Of a stretch of DNA of 64,000 bases, positions 13,506 through 22,684 are shown piece after piece. Below the pieces are notes generated by a model, which did not search any database, was not told where the DNA came from, and was given only the letters and a program-made list of their open reading frames with translations. Positions within the stretch are counted from its first letter, which is position 1. The number at the start of each line of letters is the position of its first letter. Source of the stretch: Symbiodinium natans (Eukaryota > Sar > Dinophyceae > Suessiales > Symbiodiniaceae); assembly GCA_905221605.1 (NCBI GenBank), contig CAJNDS010000757.1, positions 720,887 through 784,886 of the forward strand, given 5' to 3'. Both the position numbers and the translations under genes were made by a program.

Positions 13506-13689
13506 AGCGAGTAGTAGCAGAAAGTAGAATAATCTAACGACAATCATGGGAATGCTGCGCCGAGTTCATTCTTTGTTGCCCCGCCCCATATCTTACACCT
13601 ACACAAACGTGCTTTAAGCACAAGTTTGGCGTCATCACTAGAAACGACTTTTGAACTTAAAGCTAGACTAAGGCTATTTCGTACACCTG

Positions 13690-14297
13690 AAACCCTAAAC
13701 AAGAAACCCGAAATCAATCTCGAGGAGGCCTACTCTCCTCTGCCAACCCCATGAGAGCCCTAAACCCTTGTGTGCTCCATGCCCTTGACCCTCAATAACT
13801 TTAAACAACTCCAAAACCCTTAGTCTGAATCCTAAAGCCTTGCTTTCTAAACGCTTTGTTAACAGAGCAAAACCTTAAACTCTCGACCCTCGACCAAGTT
13901 CGCCGCCGAAACCCTTCACCAGCGACCGGCCTCTAAACAAATCCTGAACCTAACCCCTAAACGTCCCTAAGCTGCTGTAAACCCTACTAGGCTTCAAGAT
14001 TGTTAACCCTCAACCCTGAACCCTAAACCCTAGACCCAGCCCCAAAACCTTCCGAAACCCTAGCCCTAAACCCAACCCCGACACCCTAAACCCAACTTCC
14101 CAACCCCAAAACCCTAAACCCACCCCCCCACCCCCCCCCCAAAACCCGAACCCAACCCCAAAAGCCCAGACCCTGAACCCTACCCTCCGGCAGGATCCTC
14201 AGAAGCTTCCCACTCGGTGGCTCCAGGCCAAGGGAAGCCAGAGACGTCCGCTTGCTCACGCCTTGGGGGTCTAGGGTTTAGGGTTTAGGGTTTAGGG
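13690..14297. repeat. degenerate telomere-like tract with inverted terminal TTTAGGG array (unit 3)
   Basis: CCCTAAA-type units, many altered (CCCTGAA, CCCAACC, CCTTAAA), run from 13690 to about 14185. After an ~88-bp interior (about 14183-14270) three to four TTTAGGG units appear in the opposite orientation at 14272-14297. This is the longest of the telomere-bounded units. Confidence 0.7.
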
Positions 14298-14639
14298 CTC
14301 AACACATGCCCCTCAAGGGAGAAGCAGCACAAGAGAGCGTCACAGCACAAAATACGCCGAGGTACCATGTGCTTTCCCGCACGGCTGGGCTGTCTCTGCA
14401 CGCTGCATTTTAGACTCCGAAAAGCTTCACGGGACAAGTTGGAACCAATGCAGCACCTGGGCCGTGACCTTGAGCCAAAAGCAAATGAGCGACGAATCTG
14501 GAACAGCAAGGGCTGCAGTATGTCATGGTCCAGGACGGTTCTGGTGTTGTTTCACGTCGCCACAAATACAAGTTCAAGAAGCAGCGGTCAGCTGGAAAAA
14601 TAAACGAGTCTATGCAGTTTTGCAAAGGGGGGGGGGGCT

Positions 14640-15310
14640 GCGAAAACCCGGAACCCGGGAGGGGGTGCGCAAACCCGGCACGCCAGCTTGTCTCGAAACC
14701 CCGTCATACAAGCACGGTATTTGCACATGGGTCTGTCAGCACACAAGCTCATCTCCAACAGCCGTCATGCAAGCACGGTATTTGCAAATGCGGGGGGCTG
14801 CGCCCCCCCGGACCCCATACAAGCTATTCTCGAAAACTCGTCACGCAAACACAGTATTTGGGAATCCTTCAAGGCCCACATGCTGGACCTCGAAGAATTT
14901 TTTGGAATCCTTCAGGGCCCACCTGCGGGACCTGAAACATCTTCTCAAAAGGGGGGGGGGGGGGGCTAATCCCCCCCCCCCAACCCCCCGCTTATCTATC
15001 TTATCTGCAAAACCTGTCCCCTGTTTATCTGAATACAAGCTTATCTCGAAAACCCGTGATGCGAGCGCAGTATTTGCGGGGAGGGGCGGGGGCAGCGCCT
15101 GCGCGCCCCACAAGCCATCATACAACACTTAATATCTGCAAATGCGGTGGCTGCCCCCCCCAACTCCCTGCTTATCTGCAAAACCAACCTGCCACACAGG
15201 CGCAGTATTTGCAAATGGGGGGGGCCTCCCCCACACCCCCCGCTTATCTGCAAAACCTGTCATACAAGCACAGCCTTCGCACATGGGGCGGGGGGAGGTC
15301 TGCATCAAGA
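14640..15310 (+). repeat. GC-rich degenerate tandem array
   Basis: A unit of roughly 60-90 bp recurs. It is built from CTTATCTGCAAAACC, then GTCATACAAGCACAG, then TATTTGCAAATG and a G-run/C-run pair such as GGGGGGCTGCGCCCCCCC. Copies are recognisable near 14700, 14765, 14835, 15055, 15120, 15195 and 15255. A separate pair of about 42-bp units (GGAATCCTTCA.GGCCCAC) sits inside at 14867-14945. Each G-run/C-run pair could form a strong hairpin. Confidence 0.8.
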
Positions 15311-15342
15311 GAAATCTTGGGCGGCACAAGTTCTCTGGGCGA

Positions 15343-15390
15343 CCCTAAACCCTAAACCCTAACCCGGAGCCTTAACCCTAAGCCCTAAAA
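15343..15390. repeat. CCCTAAA telomere-like tract
   Basis: Short run of CCCTAAACCCTAAACCC and altered units just before the 66-bp tandem repeat. It is the last telomere-like tract on the left side. Confidence 0.7.
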
Positions 15391-15481
15391 CCCTACACTT
15401 GTATTATTGGTGTGTTCTCTTCGCTCACACAGTTCTACTACTAATATATATACTGACAATTATGTGGGCATGTAGAATTGT

Positions 15482-16060
15482 TGGGAGTCTTTGGGCTTTT
15501 CGCAAAGCAGACGAAATCAAACAACTTTCCTGTTCGAATTTCCTTCTTGGGCATCTTGGGGCCCTTCGCAGACCAGACGAATTCAAATGCCCCTCCTGTT
15601 CGAGGTTCCCAATTGGGTAGTTGGGACCTTTCGCAGAGCAGGCAAATTCAAACGTGCTTCCTCTTTTCGAAATTCCCTATTGGGCATCTAACTCAAACGC
15701 CTTTCCCCATCGAAGTTCCCTTTTAGGCATCTTTCGCAAAGCAGCCGGCGAAGCTCCCGATTGGGAGTCTTCGGGTTCTCGCAAAGCAGATGATTTCAAA
15801 CGCCTTGCCTCTTCGAAGTTCCCTATTGGCCGTCTTGAGTCCTGTCGCAAAACAGAAGAATTCCAACGCCTTGCCTCTTCGACATCTTGGGGCTTTTCGC
15901 AGAGCAGACGAACTCAAAGGCCTTTCCTCTTTGAAATTCTCCACTGGGCATCTTGGGGCTTTTCGCAGAGCAGACGAATTCAAACGCCTTTCCTCTTTGA
16001 AGTACCCTATTGGGCATCTTGGGACCTTCCTGGAACCTTTCGACCCCCTGAAAACTTTCT
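15482..16060. repeat. 66-bp tandem repeat, about 9-10 units
   Basis: Units begin GGGCATCTTGGGGC and contain TCGCA.AGCAGACGAATTCAAA. Successive starts at 15946 and 16012 give a period of 66 bp. Some units are shortened (near 15681, 15720 and 15835). Because 66 is a multiple of three, frames stay open on both strands and read as 22-residue repeats (for example EFVCSAKSPKMP on the minus strand). Either it is a satellite that merely looks coding or a decayed repeat-protein exon; the truncated units favour the first. Confidence 0.75.
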
Positions 16061-16350
16061 GGTGACATGGGACACCCTTGAAACTTGCCTGGGACTTGGA
16101 ATCCTCAAACCTCCTCAGCGCCCTGCTCGCCTGCAGCAAAGCTTCAGACTCTGAGGGGTCTGCAAGCCTGATCAAGCCTGTATTGTCATTCGTCCCACAC
16201 TCCGGCGTCTTTTCCCTCCACTCGCGGTCGCTGTCCATATCTACAACCGACCTCGTGGACTGGCAACTCCGAAGCGCACCGCTTGACCGTCGACATGCAC
16301 GTCTAGTGGCTTAGGCCGGCCCGGCTGCCGAGGCGGTGCGCGCAAGCGTT
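16045..16350 (+). repeat. dispersed duplication B, copy 2
   Basis: Partner of 10090-10435 (see the shared words there). It directly follows the 66-bp repeat and ends before the 3' end of the ccs1-like gene. Confidence 0.6.
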
Positions 16351-16724
16351 TACGACTACCAGAGCCGAAGCAGCCAAGACCACAACGCAATCTTTTCCAA
16401 GGCAGCGAAAGGCAGCCTCACAGCCGCCGACTGGGTTTGGAGCTTGAGCAAGTGTGCCCCGCGACTACCATACTCTAGCAGCCACAGCCATGTTGGCTTT
16501 TGGGACCGCGAGGGTTGCTTTGCTGAGAAACCAGATGATACTGATACAACGTGCATGCAACGTGCGCAGGTGCCCAACATGGTTTCAACATTTCCTAAAT
16601 TTTGCTTCACGCAGTGGCCACCGATAAAACCGCAGCCTTCATCTCGTCCTGACGATGTTCAGGCAGCAACCCCGAGTTTCGAGTGAGTCTGAATACTTTC
16701 TTTGCATGGACAGCAGAAGCAGCC

Positions 16725-19623
16725 TCAGGTCCCTGACACCCAATTCTTCAATGAGACGCCCGCCTCGAAGGAGAGCTGATTGCGATTGGCTCGTCCGCTG
16801 ACCATGAGCCTGCATTGCGAAGCAGTGAAGCGCCACACCATCTGCCAGGAAGTCAGAAGCAGGTCGGTGCGGCTGGTTGCGATCATCCTTGTTGACTGCC
16901 ACCCACACCTGCCCAGAATCAGACGGACAAATCGCAGTCACAGCCTGAGGCCGTCATTGCCTGCACGAACGGCAACACGCTTAGCAGCGTCGCGGGCATC
17001 AAAAGAGCGTAGCCTCGGTGCTCGCACCTTTTTCTTTGCACACGGGATCACACGGGGTTAGCCAGATAGCCAATAAATGCGCCACCCTGTCGAGGCTGCT
17101 GCCGGCATAAACGAGAGGCACACCGGGGTCATTCTTCACCTTCCAAGAGCACCACTCAATTGCAGCGCTTCTACTCGCACATGGAAACTTTCATACTCAA
17201 GCTCTTGGGCATCCAGGCTATTAGGCCCGTGGAGCCGACAATCTTATCCAGCCGCAGTTTGGTCTTGCCCTCAACAGTGATCTCCTGATGTTGTAAGCAC
17301 GGCAACAGGCCATCTCTCCTCTTATCAGCAAGCTGTTGAAGTTAGCAGGCTAGCGTCTTCGCCAAATTGGATTGGCATGCCTTCCATTTTCCTTTCCACC
17401 TGCAAGGTCTGCACATGCAACGAGGAACAGAGCTATGACAGTGCTGTGGCAAGTCTGTCTGAATCATGCGGGCACGCCTTAGCCGTGGGAGACCGAAGGA
17501 CACCAGCCAGGGTCTTGTCTAGCCCATAAACCTGCACGTGTGACATATCACAAATGTGCGAAGTGCCCACTTCTGGCGAAACGACATATCCGGTCACAGG
17601 CCTGGACGTTGCGCATGTTGTTGAGAACCAGGACGATTCCTGAGCATGACCGTGCACTGACAACTGAACTTCTCTCTTACATCAGCCATATGCACTGGCA
17701 CTCTCCATTTCTACAGCGTGCCAGGACTCTGACCTTCTTTTGGCTTCGTGATCTGCTTCACGGTCGTGGGATTCTGGCAAATCAAGATCCCGAAATGACG
17801 TGCTGAAGTGGCATGAAGCTGATGGCCACTGTAGTTTGCATTGACCAACTTCGGTGCCAATATGTGCCATGTCATTGCTGCACGGATATGGTATGGCGTC
17901 CTCGGCCATGACTAGTTCCGCTGGAAGAAATGCTGCCCACCTGACGAGCATGCTGATAACCAAACTTTGTTAAGGGAACATGCTTGCAATTTCAACTACA
18001 AATCCAGCCAGTGATGCGATCGCTCTCCGTTCTCGGGCGGCAGACTTTTACATGGCACCACTATCGGATAACCATTTAGGTACCTGGCTGTGCCGTGTAT
18101 ATCGTTCATGAATTTCAGTGCAAACACTGCATGCAGAGTGCAACAGCATCTGGCTGTCACTCGACTTGACCGTTGCTGCAAGCTTTGCTGGCAAACCCCT
18201 CAATTTTGGAGGATGAGATCATTGCACATCAAGCAAGTCAGGAGGCACATTTGTAGCCTGTCAATGCCCCAGTCCGCTTGGTAGATCCTGTCAAGCATGC
18301 TCCGACGCATTTCCGAGGTCTGGGCTGCATTAGCTTCATCAGGCCGGAGCGACGTGCCCCCTCCAAAGCGCAAGGGCTTGTTCACAAAGATCTCATCACC
18401 TTCAATAATCTTCAGACGAAATAGAAATGCTGTTACATGATTGTGTTGCAAAAGGCAGGCAGTCAAGCGACTGTAGAGTCGCTCCCTAGTTTTCGAATCT
18501 TCGATGGCAAGCTTGGAATAGAACTGATCGATGGTTCCATCATCCTTGTACCTTGGCCCAACTCAACGTTACAAGCTTTACAAGCTCCAGGTGCTGCGGT
18601 GCCAGGGCACTCGATGCGGAAGTCTTCCACTTTCACGTCGATGGCATCCATAAGGTTTTTGGTCGGGCTCAAAAAGTCGTACAGAGGACCTTTGGCTCTG
18701 CGGCCAGCTTCCAAGACCCTGCCAAGATCTGCAGAGCCTCCATCTTCAATAAGGACCTCACTGGAAGCCCCGAAGACCAAACCAACCACGTTCCCCGCCA
18801 AGCTCAGAAGCAGCGCAAGATGCACGACCATCGGCGCAAACTTGCCCAAGAGACCCCGGGATGCTGCTAACTGGGTTGGCATGTTCTCATCATCCGAGCG
18901 GACAATGAAGCCGCGCTTCTTTAACTCATCTCGCATTTGCCGAAGCTTGCTCGTGGCATTTGTGGCGTTTGAGTCAGTCTCTGGGCAGTTGATACGCATC
19001 AAAAAGGAACCTCTGCGTTTCATGGCCGCAGAGGAATGGAAATTGAATCTTTGTGCTCTCTTTGCCAGTGGCAGCTGGGTCGTGGCAGTGCAGGCAATGA
19101 GCGATGCGGCTAGCCATGCGAGCAATCCCAAGAAGAGCGGGCAGCTGTACATGTGGTCGAAGCCTAAAGCCAAAATCAGTCCTGATGAATCGGGGTATTT
19201 CTGCGCATAGAAGGCAGGGGTCTCACCCTGCTCGATGAAGGTGCCTACTGCTGACAACCCTGCAACTACGAACATCTGCACAAGCGATGCCGCGAAACTG
19301 GCCCATGCAGAACTGCCCAAGACAGGTTTCAGAGGAGTTGGCAAGTCCAAGCTCAATAACCACTCTTCAATGCCATTGCTTGGCGTCTCAGCATCTCCAA
19401 CCCGTGTGGTCATGGTGCCACGCTGCACACCTTGCCGTCGCGAACTTCTGGTCAGAGCTGCCGTCAAACCTACAGCGACTGCCGGGAATGAGTAAGAGAA
19501 ACATGTGGAGCTGCTCGTGCTGCCGCCCCTGGGGCCCAATGGCATCGGGTCGGCCGAAGGCATCAGCCCTGCCGCAGGCAACATCCTGACTTGCATGCCA
19601 GGGGGTCTAACGACCGGCTCCAT
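16725..19623 (-). CDS. ccs1: nuclear Ccs1/ResB-like cytochrome c maturation protein (11 exons)
   Basis: Ccs1 works with CcsA to deliver haem to apocytochromes (f, c6) on the lumen side of thylakoids. Exon 1 (19623-18611) carries a Ser/Arg-rich leader and three membrane segments (about residues 111-130, 163-182, 264-285), with GTFIEQGETPAFY, LIACTATTQLPLAKRAQRF and a His in APMVVHLALL. The rest is in short exons I rebuilt from splice signals, phase and family motifs: 18551-18472 (DQFYSKL), 18399-18354 (IFVNKPLRFGG), 18287-18247 (IYQADWGI), 18126-18024, 17940-~17900 (WAAFLPAEL), ~17590-17478 (VQVYG..AGVLRSP), 17284-17219 (ITVEG..IVGSTGL), 17139-17103 (KNDPGVPLVYAG), 17013-16961 (last membrane segment), 16841-16725 (SGRANR, stop). 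Introns are 59-193 nt: three GT-AG, six GC-AG, and one unresolved near 17600-17900. Protein is roughly 560 residues. The leader would suit plastid targeting, but the true start may lie in an upstream exon. Identity is firm; exon 6/7 edges are not. Confidence 0.88.
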
Positions 19624-19639
19624 ACTGGTTCACGGTAGC

Positions 19640-20540
19640 AGCAAACAAACTATGATGCGCAATAGGCGCATTAAGGACTGAAAGCCTCAGCTAAGGCAAA
19701 TCAGAATGACATTGCATCGTCACCCTGGATTCTGAAGCTGCTCCTTACAAGGACGTTCATGTGAGGTGCGTGCGCGTCGGCTGCTGATGCTTGTAAGCCT
19801 TTGTTCTGTTCTGAAAGATTTGGGAAGCTACGGTCAAGTAGACCCATAAGCAAGGCCTGCATTTCGGCTTGGCACTGCTCTCGAGCCCTGCACATTTCTT
19901 GGAGCTCCGTCTTGCTTCTGGCAAGTCCGCCCACGCACGCTAAACACACATGCCGGCACCAGTTTTGTCATGCTCGCGTATGAATCCAGTATCATTGGCT
20001 GTCATTCCTGCCCCGTGAACCCTCAGACACGCTAGCAAAGAGAAATGAGGTGACTTCGCCATGATTCGCCAACTAGGGTCAGGAGCGATATTTCAAGTTC
20101 AACTGCCAATGAGTGGCATTCAACTGTCCAACGCGCATGTGCAAATGCATTATATGTATTGTCTTCGGACGTGCCGACAGGAGTCCCACTGGACAGGCAA
20201 GCTATTCTATGCAATCCTGCTAGTTCAATTCACGGCTTCAGTCGGTGTTTGAAGAGCCTGACGCATGCTGCAACAGATGTGCGGCTGCTTCATTTGAGAG
20301 GGGCGTCAAGCGCCGTGCCGCAAAATGCCCGCATATGGCACACACATGCACACACGCTGAAAGTACGACGTGACCAATTTGGTAGCGTAACTGGCGATGA
20401 ACAGAACAAACAATGACAACTTGCACGGGAGTTGCCTTGTGGCCGCATTACGCTAGATCCAGATGGACGGGATTGACACGAAGTCGGTTTGCAGTACCTC
20501 AAGTCCGGGAACGCTGCGGCTGCGGATGCCATGAAGGCAA
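19640..20540. other. intergenic, nothing recognised
   Basis: Between the ccs1-like gene and the next possible exon I find no motif or repeat on either strand. Confidence 0.35.
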
Positions 20541-20555
20541 CGCAAGTCAATATAG

Positions 20556-20969
20556 TCAATGAAGATGAGAGACAGCTGCCCGCTGGTATGGCCATCCAGC
20601 AACCCTGAGCCAGCGACCCACATCGTCTTCAAACCTTATCCGCGGACCCCAGCAAGGGGAGAGTTCTGGTGAAGCCATGTGAAGCCGCAGGTCCACAGGT
20701 CCTTGTGAAACATCTCCCGGAGCCCACCTTCCCATGACCCGCAGAAACCCCGGCCATAGCACCACAAGACCTACACCAAAGTACCCGAGACCCAAAACGC
20801 ACCAAATGCCACGCCGCAAGGTTCGGGAGGCTCCTGCGGCGGTGATTGTTGCGCTCGTTGCTCTTGCAATTTTGCGGTCTTCCGACCACCGGTGTTGATC
20901 TTCGATCGCGAGGTGTGGGGCGGGGGGGAGTTCTTTCGGGGGAGAGCGATCCATGCGATTACCGGACAA
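20556..20969 (-). CDS. possible exon of a small membrane protein
   Basis: An open frame of 137 codons starts MSGNRMDRSPPKEL and contains one clear hydrophobic segment at about residues 54-75 (WCVLGLGYFGVGLVVLW), preceded by a basic stretch and followed by a polar tail with FEDDVG. Lower down, other minus frames stay open (20290-20595), so the reading may continue through a splice. I recognise no family. The minus orientation agrees with its neighbours. It could equally be chance. Confidence 0.3.
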   Translation of the reverse strand: MSGNRMDRSPPKELPPAPHLAIEDQHRWSEDRKIARATSATITAAGASRTLRRGIWCVLGLGYFGVGLVVLWPGFLRVMGRWAPGDVSQGPVDLRLHMASPELSPCWGPRIRFEDDVGRWLRVAGWPYQRAAVSHLH

Positions 20970-20989
20970 CTGCTGACTAAAACATACTC

Positions 20990-22670
20990 CCTAATGCTAA
21001 ACAATTCCGCCAGATCCCGTTTGCATTGATGACTGGACACGCTGAATCTTCAGCTTCCCTTACCCCCCTAAGTGCGTGTTCGTAGAAGGCGGGCGCTAGG
21101 TAGGGCTCTGGGCGTGGCAGGCTGCGGGCGACAGCCGTAAATGCAAGACACAGAGCGCAGCACAATGCAGCACAGCAGTTTGCAAGAGCACTTGGTCGAC
21201 AACACAACGTAGCAGCAGCCCGAACCGTCGTCGTCCGTTTCTACAACGCCGACCTGAAGGGTGCAAGAAAGGAGGTAGCGATGGCCATTTCCATTTTCTC
21301 ACCACAAGCCCCTCCTAGGGAATGTCAGAGACCCAGGCCACCCATCACAGACACTAGAAGCCCCATTAGAACACACACTTCTAGGTCATCACGCTAAAAT
21401 TTATAACAAATTCAAGAAACAAACCGCTGTTTGTCGCTGAGTCTCTAAGTCTCTAAGTCTCTAAGCTTCCACCAAATTTGTGAGCAGAACTGCATGATGC
21501 ATATTGTGCCTTGCCAACAGGTATTTCAACAATCAACAACTATCCTATGCGTTTGCCTACCAACTAGTAACTAGTCTGAAACATCTTCCATCGACAACTC
21601 GCTAAGGTTTAAGCTTCTCAGGCTCGGGTTGCTGTGCATCGGCAGATGTCGCTTAGAATTAGTTTTGTAGCTTGCCGTTCTGCTTGCCTACGTTCCTGAC
21701 ATCGCCAATCTCCTTGAACAAAAACCTTCATGAATACGCGTGCCCACTGCTAGTCCTTTTTGCGTCCACATGTCGCGCGAAAATCAAAAGAAACACACAA
21801 AGAAACGATCGATTCTAAGACAACTCTCGGTTATGCATGGTAAAGGGTAGGCTGTCTTTGGGGGTCTTTATCCTCAGTGGATGGAGGCGAAGAGATGCTT
21901 AAGTGAATGACATACGCCTTCTTTGGCATTTAAGTATAGCGCTAACGCAGAAACAAGACGAGAAAATGACAAAGCTGAAGTGCTCTTGTTTCTAGAGTCT
22001 TCAAGCTTCTTATCTGTCTTATCATGGGAATGTCTGAGGAAATTACAGATTCTTCGTTGTTGCGTTCGCCCGCTACTTTTCTGCTCTTGCGCGCTGTTCT
22101 ATGAAATCGGTAAACTTCGCGCAAAGTGTACCTCTTTCGCCTTGTTTCGTGCGACTTTCGCAGAGCCCTTCATCATAACGCTTCACTTGAAGAAGCGGAC
22201 CTTAGAACGACCCTGATTTGCATGGCAACTACTTTTTGTCATCGCGACCTAGTGGATGCTAAACGGTCATGAGGGCATTCTTCAACAGGGCAGTGCAGGC
22301 CTTTCCCGCGTGTGCCGGCAAGGACTGCTTCACCCGAACTCGATCTCCGGGCCTCGGCCCAGTCTGGGGGAGGAGAGGAGCAATGGTTCGACTTGGCTTC
22401 TTAATGCTTCTTATTCGGGGCTTTGTTTGAGAATTCGCATTGTCACTGCACAACACAACCTTGTGATCCTTGAGTTGGTGCGTGCGCAGACTCTGGACTC
22501 AGAATGTGCTATTGCCATGGCCGAGATGCGCTACCGCCAATGGCGCTGTGGCGCTGCGCGCCTGCGGCTTTGGCACAGCAGCCGCCTGCTCAACACCAGC
22601 TTCAATCCTTTATTTGCGGGCACCACAAAGGGCAGTCAGGTCAGTCGTAAACAGGATGCATGCGAAAACG
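20990..22670. other. no gene recognised
   Basis: Moderately AT-richer sequence. A triple AGTCTCTA repeat lies at about 21440-21465. Plus-strand open frames at 21923-22216 and 22256-22819 show no motif, and the second overlaps the 3' end of the minus-strand gene, so I do not call them. Confidence 0.4.
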
Positions 22671-22684
22671 CGGCGGACCTTTCT

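Larger units (their letters stand above)
630..15390. repeat. telomere-repeat-rich mosaic domain without recognisable genes
   Basis: Degenerate CCCTAAA and TTTAGGG units recur across this 15-kb block in both orientations, among others near 640, 1680, 2520, 5130, 5400-5480, 6001, 6101, 6570, 6690, 7570, 7860, 8695, 11050, 13690-14185, 14272 and 15343. TTTAGGG is the telomere repeat reported for dinoflagellates and plants. The units are mostly short and decayed, so this is interstitial or subtelomere-like sequence rather than an active chromosome end. Between the tracts I find diverged duplications and satellites but no protein family motif. The block ends where the 66-bp tandem repeat and then the minus-strand gene block begin. 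Confidence 0.7.

Noticed and set aside
14640-15310. CRISPR-like regular repeats
   Set aside because: Units vary in length and sequence, there are no unique spacers of constant size and no cas genes; the genome is eukaryotic.
16487-16510. Spliced-leader-like word CAGCCATGTTGGCTTTTGG
   Set aside because: Shares only part of the leader and is not placed before any gene on the right strand.
16842-16908. Alternative start of the last ccs1 exon at 16908 (reads VWVAVNK)
   Set aside because: It resembles the family's QVW motif, but the acceptor at 16842 gives a better continuation (SGRANR..SFE) and a short natural ending.
18437-19210. 257-codon plus-strand frame
   Set aside because: Antisense to the ccs1 first exon, whose minus-strand reading has clear family motifs.
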